Below are positions 1 to 7,631 of a stretch of 64,000 nt of DNA, in pieces (positions within the stretch are counted from its first letter, which is position 1; each line of letters starts with the position of its first letter). Location of the stretch: contig NZ_CP028158.1 of NCBI RefSeq assembly GCF_003030345.1, forward strand, positions 2,294,001-2,358,000, written 5' to 3'. Both the position numbers and the translations under genes were made by a program. Below the pieces are notes generated by a model, which was not told the DNA's origin, searched no databases, and saw only the letters and a program-made list of their open reading frames with translations. Origin of the DNA: Plantactinospora sp. BC1. Lineage in GTDB: Bacteria; Actinomycetota; Actinomycetes; Mycobacteriales; Micromonosporaceae.

Positions 1-1
1 C

Positions 2-517
2 CGGTCGGTCGAGCAGTCGGTCGAGGCGGTGCAGGCGGTACTCGGTGCCACCGCCAACCCGGAGGCGCCGAACGAGGTCAAGGTGTCCCGGCCGTCCGAC
101 GCGCTGGAGGCGCAGCAGGCCACCGACGAGGCGTTCACCGGGCTGCTGCTCGGGCTCGGCGCGGTCGCGCTGCTGGTCGGCGGGGTCGGGGTGGCGAACA
201 CGATGGTGATCTCGGTACTCGAACGGCGGGCCGAGATCGGGTTGCGCCGCTCGCTCGGCGCGACCCGTGGCCAGGTACGCACCCAGTTCCTCGCCGAGTC
301 GCTGCTGCTCTCCGCCCTCGGCGGCGTCGGCGGAGTGCTGATCGGCATCGGGGTGACCTCGGGCTACGCCCTGTCCCGGGACTGGCCGACGGTCGTGCCG
401 AGCTGGGCGATGGTCGGCGGCGTCGGTGCGACGCTGCTGATCGGCGCCTTCGCCGGCCTCTACCCGGCGATCCGGGCTGCCCGGCTGGCCCCGACCGAGG
501 CACTCGCCACCCCGTGA
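2..517 (+). CDS. ABC transporter permease, FtsX/MacB type (C-terminal part, cut by window edge)
   Basis: The reading frame is open through the left edge, so only the last 171 codons of this permease are present and its start lies outside. What remains is the end of the extracytoplasmic domain followed by three hydrophobic segments (about nt 140-210, 290-365 and 400-475). Between the first two is the cytoplasmic stretch containing 'EIGLRRSLGA', the hallmark of the FtsX domain of MacB/LolE-like permeases. The ending 'AARLAPTEAL' is also typical. Such permeases work with a LolD/MacB-like ATPase in exporting or extracting lipoproteins, peptides or drugs. The ATPase would be expected upstream, and the substrate cannot be told from this fragment. 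Confidence 0.88.
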   Translation, partial: RSVEQSVEAVQAVLGATANPEAPNEVKVSRPSDALEAQQATDEAFTGLLLGLGAVALLVGGVGVANTMVISVLERRAEIGLRRSLGATRGQVRTQFLAESLLLSALGGVGGVLIGIGVTSGYALSRDWPTVVPSWAMVGGVGATLLIGAFAGLYPAIRAARLAPTEALATP

Positions 518-528
518 CGGGGGTGCGG

Positions 529-574
529 GGAGGGGCCCCTTCTTGTCGCGTTCTGTGAAAGAAGGGGCCCCTCC
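529..574. terminator. Bidirectional hairpin terminator between permease and deoD
   Basis: Arms 529-544 and 559-574 are perfectly complementary (16 bp, core GGGGCCCC) around a 14-nt loop. The hairpin lies just between the two convergent stop codons, and the arms end in CTTCTT/AAGAAG, which gives a short U stretch on either strand. I infer a shared terminator. Confidence 0.75.
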
Positions 575-586
575 CTGTGTTGTCGA

Positions 587-1294
587 TCAGGCGACGATGG
601 TGTCGAGGGCGATCTCGACCATCTGGCTGAAGGTCTGCTCGCGCTCCTGCGCGGTGGTCTGCTCGCCCCGCTTGATGTGGTCGCTGACGGTCAGCAGGGT
701 CAACGCCCGCGCCCTGAACCGGGCCGCGATCGTGTAGAGCGCCGCCGACTCCATCTCCACCGCCAGTACGCCATAGTCGGCGAGGGTGTCGTAGAGGTCC
801 GGACGGTCGGTGTAGAAGGCGTCGGCGGCCAGGATCGGCCCGACCCGCATCGCGATGCCGCGCCGCTCCGCCACCTCCACCGAGGTACGCAGCAGCCCGA
901 AGTCGGCGACCGGGGCGTAGTCGATCAACCCGTCGAACCGCATCCGGTTCATGTTCGAGTCGGTCGACGAGCCGCTGGCCGCGATCACGTCCCGGAGTTG
1001 GAGGTCCTCGCTGAGGGCGCCGCACGAGCCGACCCGGATCAGCGACTTCACGCCGTAGTCGTTGATCAGCTCGTGCGCGTAGATGGAGGCGGACGGCATG
1101 CCCATGCCGGAACCCTGGATCGAAACCTCGGTGCCGGACCAGCGGCCGGTGAAGCCGAGCATGCCGCGCACCGTCGAGTAGCACTTGGCGTCCTCGAGGT
1201 AGGTCTCCGCGATCCACTTGGCCCGCAGCGGGTCACCCGGCATCAGGACCCGCTCGGCGATCTCGCCAGGCTTGGCGCCAATGTGCGTACTCAT
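587..1294 (-). CDS. deoD: Purine-nucleoside phosphorylase, DeoD type
   Basis: A 235-aa protein, the normal length of hexameric bacterial PNP. It uses phosphate to split purine ribo- and deoxyribonucleosides into base and pentose-1-phosphate in cytosolic salvage. Visible family motifs are 'MPGDPLRAK' (phosphate site), 'GSGMGMPSA', 'RVGSCGAL', '[10 protein letters not shown]' (nucleoside site) and the catalytic Asp in 'LTVSDH'. I place the start at 1294 because '[13 protein letters not shown]' is the usual DeoD N-terminus; the frame is open further upstream, but those codons do not resemble the family. It is a single gene with no pyrimidine salvage partners beside it, converging on the upstream permease across the 529-574 hairpin. 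Confidence 0.95.
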   Translation of the reverse strand: MSTHIGAKPGEIAERVLMPGDPLRAKWIAETYLEDAKCYSTVRGMLGFTGRWSGTEVSIQGSGMGMPSASIYAHELINDYGVKSLIRVGSCGALSEDLQLRDVIAASGSSTDSNMNRMRFDGLIDYAPVADFGLLRTSVEVAERRGIAMRVGPILAADAFYTDRPDLYDTLADYGVLAVEMESAALYTIAARFRARALTLLTVSDHIKRGEQTTAQEREQTFSQMVEIALDTIVA

Positions 1295-1370
1295 GTGAGG
1301 TGATCCTGCCAGGTCGCTCCGGCCGATACCGCCGCGACGTCGCACCGGGGCGTCGGGTACCCTTCTCGGC

Positions 1371-1460
1371 GGTGGTGTGTCCGAGTGGCCTAAGGAGCAC
1401 GCCTCGAAAGCGTGTGAGGGTTTACGCCCTCCGCGGGTTCAAATCCCGCCGCCACCGCCA
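1371..1460 (+). tRNA. tRNA-Ser(CGA)
   Basis: The acceptor stem GGTGGTG (1371-1377) pairs with CGCCACC (1450-1456), followed by discriminator G and an encoded CCA (1458-1460). The anticodon stem is 1398-1402/1410-1414 with a 7-nt loop holding CGA at 1405-1407, which reads UCG. A long variable arm and the T-loop 'GGTTCAAATCC' confirm a class II serine tRNA. Confidence 0.97.
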
Positions 1461-1472
1461 CTGAACAGGCAA

Positions 1473-1508
1473 AACGCCCGGCAGGTCGGAAACGACCTAC
1501 CGGGCGTT
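1473..1508. terminator. Hairpin terminator after tRNA-Ser(CGA)
   Basis: Arms 1473-1488 and 1493-1508 (AACGCCCGG...CCGGGCGTT) pair over 16 bp with one C/A mismatch and a GAAA loop. The hairpin lies 12 nt after the tRNA CCA end and before the stop of the convergent chitinase, so it probably serves both. The same 'AAACGCCCGGCAG' arm recurs at 19456, beside the duplicated tRNA-Ser fragment. Confidence 0.8.
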
Positions 1509-1550
1509 CGGCTTGTGGGCCCGGTCCGTCGTGCGGCGACGGGTGGCCGG

Positions 1551-2921
1551 TTACGGCGTCCAGAGGCCGAGGTCGATGGTCCGGGTCAGGGTCGCCTGCT
1601 CGTCGTCGCCGTCCAGCGACCAGATCATCGCGCCACCCAACCGCTCCGCGCGGATGAACAGCGTCTTCTGGAGTACGACGGCCGGGTCGTCGTACGTCCA
1701 GAAGGTCGTACCGTCGTAGAGCCATGCCGTTCCGGCGCGGAGGTCGCGGTAGACCCGGTAGCCGTCCTTGCCGGCCCTGGTCTTCAGCACCTTGTAGTCC
1801 TCGTAGCCGGGCTCGAAGGTGGCCGGGGCGGCGCCGCCGGTGGAGGTGCCGAACAGGCCGTTGCGCCCGCCGGTCACCCCGGTCCAGCCGCGCCCGTAGT
1901 AGGGGATGCCCAGCACCAGCTTGCGGCGCTCGGCGCCCCGGTCGAGCCAGGCGTCGATGGTGCGGTCGACGGCGAAGTCCGGCTCGGTGGCCCCGGCCGG
2001 TACCCGCAGCGCGGACTGCTGGTTGGCGACCGGCTCCCAGGTGCCGTGGAAGTCATAGCCCTGCACGGTGGCGAAGTCCAGGTTCTTGAAGACCTTCCGG
2101 ACCTCGAAGCCGGCGTCGATCGCGGCCGGGTTCGCCGGTACGAACGCGGTCAGCTCGTAGTGCTTCCGGGCCGGCTTGCCGAGCGCGTCGAGCTGGCGGC
2201 GGAACTCGGCGACGAGCGCGGTGAAGTTCTGCTTGTCCTCGGGCCGGTAGACCGTGTCGACGTCACCGGCCGAGCCGGGCCACTCCCAGTCCAGGTCGAT
2301 GCCGTCGAAGACTCCGGCGAGCGAGCCGGGTCCACCGGCGCTGCCGTCCGGGTTGGGCAGGTTGCCCCTGAGGTAGAGGTCGATGCAGGAGGCGACGAAC
2401 TTCCGCCGCGACTCGGGGGTCAGCGCCGCGTCGGAGAAGTGTGTCGACCAGCTCCATCCGCCCAGCGAGATCAGCACCTTCAGGTCGGGGTGGATCGCCT
2501 TGAGCTTCTGGAGCTGCCCGAAGTTGCCGTTCAGCGGTTCACCCCAGGTGTCGGCGACGCCGTCCACGCTCTCCTCGGCCGGTACCGGTCGCTGGTAGTC
2601 GGCCCAGGCGTCGCCCTCGCCCGGCCCGCCGTCGACGTAGCAGCGGCCGTCCGGGCTGACGTTGCCGAAGGCGTAGTTGAGGTGGGTCAGCCGGCTGGCC
2701 GCGCCCGAGTCGTGCAGCTTCTTGACGGTGAAGGCCCGGCCGTAGATGCCCCACTGGGTGAAGTATCCGACCTTGACGAAGTCGCCGCGCTGGCCGCCAT
2801 CGTGCCGGGACGGTGCGCCGGGAGCGGCCGAGGCCGGGGGTACGGCGACGCCGGCGAGCAGGGCGGTGACGGCGGTGGCCGCGGTGAGGGTACTGAGTCG
2901 ACGGAGAACGGATCCGCGCAT
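1551..2921 (-). CDS. Secreted GH18 chitinase
   Basis: A 456-aa secreted glycoside hydrolase family 18 enzyme that cleaves beta-1,4 bonds in chitin by substrate-assisted retention. It has an N-terminal signal peptide (basic MRGSVLRR, hydrophobic core, cleavage near 'ASA' at about residue 33), then a single catalytic barrel to the C-terminus. 'SLGGW' (152-156) is the SxGG strand. 'DGIDLDWEW' carries the catalytic DxDxE set, with D209, D211 and the proton donor E213. 'MIWSLDGDD' near the end supplies the active-site tryptophan. No chitin-binding or fibronectin domain is present. The ATG at 2921 has AGGAG five bases upstream; a GTG two codons earlier would overlap that ribosome binding site. Chitin utilisation is usually induced, and an upstream quasi-palindrome (2964-2974) could be an operator. 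Confidence 0.95.
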   Translation of the reverse strand: MRGSVLRRLSTLTAATAVTALLAGVAVPPASAAPGAPSRHDGGQRGDFVKVGYFTQWGIYGRAFTVKKLHDSGAASRLTHLNYAFGNVSPDGRCYVDGGPGEGDAWADYQRPVPAEESVDGVADTWGEPLNGNFGQLQKLKAIHPDLKVLISLGGWSWSTHFSDAALTPESRRKFVASCIDLYLRGNLPNPDGSAGGPGSLAGVFDGIDLDWEWPGSAGDVDTVYRPEDKQNFTALVAEFRRQLDALGKPARKHYELTAFVPANPAAIDAGFEVRKVFKNLDFATVQGYDFHGTWEPVANQQSALRVPAGATEPDFAVDRTIDAWLDRGAERRKLVLGIPYYGRGWTGVTGGRNGLFGTSTGGAAPATFEPGYEDYKVLKTRAGKDGYRVYRDLRAGTAWLYDGTTFWTYDDPAVVLQKTLFIRAERLGGAMIWSLDGDDEQATLTRTIDLGLWTP

Positions 2922-2963
2922 ATGCACTCCTGAACGGGGGATGGAGCGTCGGCAGAACAGTTA

Positions 2964-2974
2964 GGAAACTTTCC
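2964..2974. promoter_or_regulatory. Quasi-palindrome upstream of chitinase
   Basis: GGAAA-C-TTTCC lies 43 nt upstream of the chitinase start, preceded by TTA. A related half site TTTAGGAAT lies near 3070, and the region is A/T-rich for this genome. It does not match the DasR operator that controls many actinomycete chitinases. A role as a regulator site is inferred from position and symmetry only. Confidence 0.35.
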
Positions 2975-3158
2975 GGTGCCTGCCCTGCAAGGTAGGGCGG
3001 TCGATGTCGGGTGGTCAAGTGCGCCGCGCCGGATCGCACCGAAGGTGTAGCGGTGGGTAGTTAAAGAACATTTAGGAATCTGAACTGATCCACTTCGTAC
3101 CGTCCGCCGTACCCATCGGTAGCTGCAACCGGGCAGCGGACCATCGAGGGAGCGGTGT

Positions 3159-3842
3159 ATGTACAGGCGACGCAGGACGACCAGCCGGGCGCGCAAGGTG
3201 TTCCTGGGCGTGGCGGCGGCGGCCCTGCTCGGCGGTGCGCTGGCCGTCGGCACCGGACTCGGCAACGCGGGTGAGAGCTGCGCCGGCCTGGACACCGCAC
3301 TGCGCAACAACCTGAACTTCATCGCCGGCCAGCAGGCCAACCCGGACGCTCAGTCCGAGGCCCGGATCGCCAACCGGCAGGCCGTGGTCGACCTGATCCA
3401 GCAGCGTCGGGCCACCGCCGGCTGCACCGCCGACGTACGCGCGGACGCGTCCGCGCCGCCCGCCGCCCCGCCGGCGGCCGAGCCGACCAGGACCCCGGCG
3501 AAGCCCCCGGCCCAGCCGCCCAAGGCACCCGCCCGGCCGCCGGCCAACCCCGGCGGCGGCACCGGCTCCAACGGCGGTGGTGCCACCGGCGCGGGTGAGG
3601 TGGTCTGCAAGGGTTCGACGGTCACGCTCTTCAACGAGGACGCCGGCCCGGCGGCGTCCAGCGGCACCTTCCCGATCGGTACCACGTTGAAGGTCACCAA
3701 CCTGGACAACAACAAGAGCGTCACGGTCAGGGTGACCAGCCCGTCCGGCAGTTGCGTACTGCTCAACAACGCCGCGTTCGAGCAGGTACGGGAGCCGGGC
3801 AAGTTCCTGATCCGGCGACCGGTGATCGAGCGGATCGGCTGA
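3159..3842 (+). CDS. Secreted protein with C-terminal RlpA/expansin-like (DPBB) domain
   Basis: A 227-aa exported protein. Residues 1-40 are a strongly basic start (MYRRRRTTSRAR) plus a hydrophobic segment, read as a signal peptide or anchor. Residues 40-95 contain two cysteines, and 95-145 are a Pro/Ala/Gly linker likely to span cell wall. The last 80 residues include 'TLKVTNLDNNKSVTVRV' and 'AAFEQ...GKFLIRRPVIERI', which resemble the double-psi beta-barrel of RlpA-like proteins. The usual RlpA catalytic Asp cannot be placed with certainty, so enzymatic activity is open and a wall-binding role is possible. A GGGAG sits upstream of the ATG. It is divergent from the chitinase, sharing a 237-bp control region. 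Confidence 0.7.
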   Translation: MYRRRRTTSRARKVFLGVAAAALLGGALAVGTGLGNAGESCAGLDTALRNNLNFIAGQQANPDAQSEARIANRQAVVDLIQQRRATAGCTADVRADASAPPAAPPAAEPTRTPAKPPAQPPKAPARPPANPGGGTGSNGGGATGAGEVVCKGSTVTLFNEDAGPAASSGTFPIGTTLKVTNLDNNKSVTVRVTSPSGSCVLLNNAAFEQVREPGKFLIRRPVIERIG

Positions 3843-4108
3843 CACCCGGGCTCGGGTGGCCCGGCCCGCACCGCCGACCGGTCCGGGCCACCCTTCCGGA
3901 CAGTCCTTCACCGCTCCGCGTACGATCACGCCTGCCGAAGATATCTGACACGATCTAACGTTTTCGGCGCCGATTGCCACGAGGTCGTCAGCCACAAGGC
4001 TCCTACCAGGCGCAATACGGCATTCTGCGGCCTCCGCCGTGCTATGTTCCATCGGCCGACGGGTCCTTGGCAGGCATGGCTCTTCAGGTCAGTGAGGAAA
4101 GGGAAACG

Positions 4109-4330
4109 GTGGGCTCCGACCGGACGGTTTCTGATCAGCCAACGTGGCGGCGCAGTTCGCGGTGCGTCACCGAACACCATTGTGTCGAGTTCACCCTGAT
4201 GGGTGACGGTGTCGCGCTGCGGAATTCCCAGCGGCCGATGGACATGCTCCTGATCCGGCGCAGCAGGTGGTCTGCTCTCGTTGCCGCGATCAGGGCTGGT
4301 GCCTTCGACGCGCCGGCTGCCGACGCATAG
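4109..4330 (+). CDS. DUF397 domain protein
   Basis: A 73-aa protein that is almost entirely one DUF397 domain: 'WRRSSRC' and 'HHCVEFTLMGDGVALRNS', then a Trp-containing helix ending 'AIRAGAFD'. DUF397 proteins are abundant in actinomycetes and are normally encoded next to an XRE-type regulator, forming toxin-antitoxin-like or developmental switches. No XRE gene adjoins this copy (the nearest is at 17595-18839), which makes it solitary. The GTG at 4109 is chosen because GAGGAAAGGG (4094-4103) is a good ribosome binding site. An in-frame ATG at 4076 lacks one and would add 11 residues unlike the family. Confidence 0.85.
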   Translation: MGSDRTVSDQPTWRRSSRCVTEHHCVEFTLMGDGVALRNSQRPMDMLLIRRSRWSALVAAIRAGAFDAPAADA

Positions 4331-4344
4331 ATAACCTCGCCGTC

Positions 4345-5097
4345 CTATTCCGTGGCCCGCGACTCCCGACGTCGCTGCGGTCGTACGACCTTGTCGCCGA
4401 GTCGGGTCGACTTGGCGAAGCCGTTCCAGGGCGGGTTGACCGGGAACCCGGGTGGTTCGTACGGGCGTGACGGCGGGCCGACCTTGACGGCGCGGAGGTA
4501 TTCCTCGTTCACCAGGGCCATGAAACGGGCGGCCCGGGTACGTGGCTTGCGGTAGAGGTGCCAGTCGCCGTGCCGCTGCCAGAACAGCCGGGGAACCTCG
4601 CTGTCGAAGAACTGTGCCAGGAAGTTGCGGGCCTCGGGGGCGGTCAGACCGCCCCGCTCCCAGGCCCGGGTCCAGGACTTGATGATCAGGCTGCAGTAGT
4701 AGAACAATCGTTCGTCGACGTGTTCCGGTGAGACCCGAGAGCCCCAGCACTGGCAGTATTCTGGATTTTCGATGGCGAGCTTGACGAGGTCCTCGGTACG
4801 TTGGTGGATCGCCTGTATCCGTTCGTATCTGAACTGGCCGTACTGAACGGCCAGCGAGGCGGAGACGACCAGCAGAGCGAGCGCGGCCAGGAGGGCTGAG
4901 GCGGCCCCGTACGCCTGCCCGATGTCGCTGGCTCGCGAGTAGTCGTCACCACTGGTATAGAGACGATTGAGGATTGCCGGCGACACCGTCGCGACGAGTA
5001 GCGTGCCGCCCATCAGGAACGTTGACACGACGAGCAGTGCGCGTCGACTGAGTGTGCGCCCCAGTTCACCCAGAGGGTAGGGCTCGCGAACCGCCAT
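4345..5097 (-). CDS. Two-helix membrane protein, DUF6082-like
   Basis: A 250-aa protein with two membrane helices in its first third (about residues 20-45 and 68-88), then a cytoplasmic helical domain. That domain contains 'FRYERIQAIHQRTEDLVKLA', a 'YCQCW' cysteine pair, and 'FYYCSLIIKSWTRAWERG'. The layout and the Gln/Arg-rich helix after the second membrane segment fit the uncharacterised actinobacterial DUF6082 group, an assignment from memory and not firm. The start ATG has GGAGG eight bases upstream. It converges on the DUF397 gene with only 14 bp between stops. Function is unknown. Confidence 0.75.
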   Translation of the reverse strand: MAVREPYPLGELGRTLSRRALLVVSTFLMGGTLLVATVSPAILNRLYTSGDDYSRASDIGQAYGAASALLAALALLVVSASLAVQYGQFRYERIQAIHQRTEDLVKLAIENPEYCQCWGSRVSPEHVDERLFYYCSLIIKSWTRAWERGGLTAPEARNFLAQFFDSEVPRLFWQRHGDWHLYRKPRTRAARFMALVNEEYLRAVKVGPPSRPYEPPGFPVNPPWNGFAKSTRLGDKVVRPQRRRESRATE

Positions 5098-5332
5098 CCG
5101 TGACTCCTCCGTCGGCCGGGGTCAGATAGCAATTCTGCGGGTTGCCCTCCGATGACTTCTCCTGTCATGCATGTTCATTCACAATCCAACGGGAGGCCTG
5201 GGGATTTGCCCGGTATCATGCCCCGTCAATCCGTGGAAGTTCCATTCCCGCCGACGTGCCGATCTTAGTTCGTGCCGCGACCGCCGGAAATGCCGTTGTC
5301 GCCTCCGATATCCGATGGCCGTTGTTCGATCA

Positions 5333-5983
5333 TTATCGAGGCTTCGGCGTCGACAGCGCCGGGAGCCGGTGTGGCAGCTGCCAGCCGTCGGCGAGCCTCG
5401 ACGGATGCACATTGCGGCCGCCGCCGAAGAACTCGCAGAACTTCATGATCAGTGGATCCCAGCCCAGCGGGTCGACGTGGTGCGTACCGGGGATGACCAG
5501 GGACTCGTCGACGTGCGCGCGGAGTACCTCGACCTGGAAGGCGGTGCAGTCCGGCGTCGGCTCGGCCATCGGCAGCACCGAGACGACCCGGCACTCCAAC
5601 TGGATCGGGCACTGCGCGACCCGGGGCGCCCGGACCAGCTCGGACGGCTGCTCGGTCAGCCCGGCGAGAGCGAACTTCTCCGGCTCGTACCGGTAGCCCT
5701 GCGCCAGCTTGTGCTCCGGCACGTCCCGCTTCCCGGTGGTGAGCGCGATCCGGTCCACCGCTCCGACCAATGTCGACGACGGCAGGTTGAGTACGCACTC
5801 CCGCTCCCGCCGCAGGTTCGCCGTCGTCTGACCGCTGTTGCCCAGCCCCAGCATGCCGGACTGCCCCAGCCACCAGGCCGAGGACATCGGTGCGAGATTG
5901 GCGCTGCCGTCCTCGTTGCGGGAACTGATCAACACCACCGGGGTGCCGAAGTACAGCACCCTGAGCCCGGGAACGATGTGCAT
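5333..5983 (-). CDS. Flavin reductase-like (FMN split-barrel) protein
   Basis: A 216-aa protein with the flavin-reductase-like split-barrel fold. 'GTPVVLISSRNEDGSANLAP' followed by 'SSAWWLG' is the strand-loop that cradles FMN phosphate, and 'RECVLNLPSS' and 'ALTTGKRDVP' follow in family order. Members either pass electrons from NAD(P)H to free flavin or act as FMN-binding oxidoreductases with unknown substrates. The C-terminal 'HVDPLGWDPLIMKFCEFFGGG' belongs to a subgroup common in actinomycetes and proteobacteria. It stands alone, with no monooxygenase partner next to it. The start is the first ATG of the frame. Confidence 0.82.
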   Translation of the reverse strand: MHIVPGLRVLYFGTPVVLISSRNEDGSANLAPMSSAWWLGQSGMLGLGNSGQTTANLRRERECVLNLPSSTLVGAVDRIALTTGKRDVPEHKLAQGYRYEPEKFALAGLTEQPSELVRAPRVAQCPIQLECRVVSVLPMAEPTPDCTAFQVEVLRAHVDESLVIPGTHHVDPLGWDPLIMKFCEFFGGGRNVHPSRLADGWQLPHRLPALSTPKPR

Positions 5984-6088
5984 GCGGCAACCCTCGCCCT
6001 CCCGGCCGGTGGTTGCTGGCGGTCATCGGACGTCGCGCTCCGGCAGCTCAGTCACGTAAGTCCGGGACCGTGGAACCGGGAAGGCGGG

Positions 6089-6625
6089 TCAGCAGGTGCC
6101 GAAGCCCTCGTCGAAGAGGCGCCTCGCGTAGTCGGTGTAGCCGGCGACGGTCTTGCGGACCGTCCGCCCGTCGTGCAGGAACAGGTAGGCCCGGTCGCCC
6201 TGCATCGCCAGCAGCCCGTCGTAGCGGTAGCTGCCGGGTGGTGCGGTCAGCCGGGTGGCGGCCGGGTAGGCGGCCTCGACCTGGTCGACCGGGGTGCCGG
6301 CGGTGACACCCTCCGGGGTACGCACCGGAGGGCTGGCCCAGAGCAGCACCAGTCGGTCGTCGGCGAAGACCGGACTGACCGTGGTCGGATCGGTCAGGCT
6401 GGGACCGCAGGCCAGCGCCGGTTCGGCGTCGAGTTCACCGCGTCGGAGCAACTCCTGCTCGGTGTCGCCGAACCTGATGTCGCGGACGCCCGTGAGGTGG
6501 AGGACGTCCGGCCCGTAGGCGGGTGTCGTCGCCGGCTCGTCCGAGACCGTCCGGTACGCATGGCAGAGCGCCACCGCGCCCGCCACGAGTACGGCCACGA
6601 GACGTACGACTTTTCGTGCCTCCAT
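6089..6625 (-). CDS. Membrane-anchored or secreted protein of unknown function
   Basis: A 178-aa protein with one N-terminal hydrophobic segment (residues 5-22), read as a signal anchor. The rest is extracytoplasmic, with two cysteines ('ALACGPS' and the C-terminal 'GFGTC') that could form a disulfide. 'LTGVRDIRFGDTEQELLRRG' followed by repeated 'TAGTPVDQVEAAYP' resembles the paired short repeats of exported proteins that begin 'G.R.G.T..EV.A..G'. No enzymatic motif is seen. ATG 6625 is preceded by GGAGG five bases upstream, which decides the start. It diverges from the acetyltransferase gene at 6770 over a 144-bp spacer with a perfect inverted repeat. Confidence 0.7.
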   Translation of the reverse strand: MEARKVVRLVAVLVAGAVALCHAYRTVSDEPATTPAYGPDVLHLTGVRDIRFGDTEQELLRRGELDAEPALACGPSLTDPTTVSPVFADDRLVLLWASPPVRTPEGVTAGTPVDQVEAAYPAATRLTAPPGSYRYDGLLAMQGDRAYLFLHDGRTVRKTVAGYTDYARRLFDEGFGTC

Positions 6626-6678
6626 GTAACCCTCCGGTGGCACAGCGTAGTTTACCCCTGATTTGTCCAGTTCGCCGG

Positions 6679-6700
6679 GGTGTGGATCCGCATCCACACC
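6679..6700. promoter_or_regulatory. Inverted repeat in a divergent promoter region
   Basis: GGTGTGGAT (6679-6687) and ATCCACACC (6692-6700) are perfect 9-bp arms around CCGC, followed by CTGTGGATAG. The site sits 54 nt before one gene and 70 nt before the other. A regulator operator is plausible. The TGTGGAT units also resemble DnaA boxes, but there is no origin context. Confidence 0.4.
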
Positions 6701-6769
6701 CTGTGGATAGCACATGTGTACGAGCAAAACCGGTTACCTTCCGCTGGCCACGCCGGCACAATCCCGGTG

Positions 6770-7549
6770 ATGGTGATCATCGCGGAGCCGCTGCACGCGC
6801 GGCCTCGACCGGCGGAAAATCTGGCCTGGCTCGGCGACGGCTGGCCGGAGTTCGTCTTCCACGACCAGGAGACCGGCCGGCACATCGGGCGGATCCGCGA
6901 ACTCTTCGCCAATCTGGAACTCGTCCTCCTCGACGACGACGTCGACCGGCCCGCCGGAGGTGCCGACGTCGACCGGCACGTCAGGGGTGACGGCGAGATC
7001 GTGGCCGCCGGCTGGGCGGTACCGCTGCGCTGGACCGGCGCCGTCGACGACCTACCGACCGGCTACACCGACTCGCTGGCCCGTGCGCTGGAGGCGTACG
7101 ACGCCGGTGAGCCGCCGGACACGCTCGCGATTCTCGCCGCACAGGTAAGGCCCGATCGGCAGGGGCGAGGGCTGGCCGGGAAGTTGCTGCGGGCACTCGG
7201 CGACCTCGCCCCCGCGCACCACCGCGTGATCTGCCCGGTCCGGCCGACCCGCAAGGCCCGCTATCCGCTCACTCCGATCGACCGGTACGCCGGCTGGACC
7301 CGGCCGGACGGGACGCCGTTCGACCCGTGGCTGCGTACCCACGTCCGGTTGGGTGGGCGGGTCCTGACGACGGCGCCCAGTTCGCAGGTGATCACGGGCA
7401 CCGTAACGGAGTGGCAGCGCTGGACCGGTATGGAGTTTCCCGACTCCGGCGAGTTCGTCATCCCGGACGGCCTGAGCACGCTGCACGTCGACCTGGCCAC
7501 CGACTCGGCCACCTACGTCGAACCCAACATCTGGGTCCGGCATCGCTGA
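6770..7549 (+). CDS. GNAT-family N-acetyltransferase
   Basis: A 259-aa protein with a GNAT acetyl-CoA binding core: 'ILAAQVRPDRQGRGLAGKLL' (about residues 125-145) is motif A, with the R/Q-x-x-G-x-G/A pyrophosphate loop. N- and C-terminal extensions, ending in 'HVDLATDSATYVEPNIWVRH', form the presumed acceptor pocket. The acceptor is not predictable. Similar long GNATs are common as single genes in Streptomyces and Micromonospora. The start is uncertain: ATG 6770 directly follows an in-frame GTG at 6767, neither has a clear ribosome binding site, and upstream codons do not look coding. Confidence 0.8.
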   Translation: MVIIAEPLHARPRPAENLAWLGDGWPEFVFHDQETGRHIGRIRELFANLELVLLDDDVDRPAGGADVDRHVRGDGEIVAAGWAVPLRWTGAVDDLPTGYTDSLARALEAYDAGEPPDTLAILAAQVRPDRQGRGLAGKLLRALGDLAPAHHRVICPVRPTRKARYPLTPIDRYAGWTRPDGTPFDPWLRTHVRLGGRVLTTAPSSQVITGTVTEWQRWTGMEFPDSGEFVIPDGLSTLHVDLATDSATYVEPNIWVRHR

Positions 7550-7631
7550 CCTCGACACGCCCCGGACTCGTACGCCGCCGCCCCGGTCAGCATCGAGTCC
7601 TGCTCCGGGATAGCGGTCCAGGCGGCCCGGG

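Noticed and set aside
1377-2933. Long open frames antisense to the chitinase, and many similar ones opposite every large gene (for example opposite dnaX, the cyclase and the ATPase).
   Set aside because: They follow from the third-position G/C of the true genes, give Arg/Gly/Pro-rich products without family motifs, and lack ribosome binding sites.
6681-6711. TGTGGAT units read as DnaA boxes of an origin.
   Set aside because: Only two imperfect units, no dnaA/dnaN nearby and no A/T-rich unwinding region; the inverted repeat is better explained as an operator.
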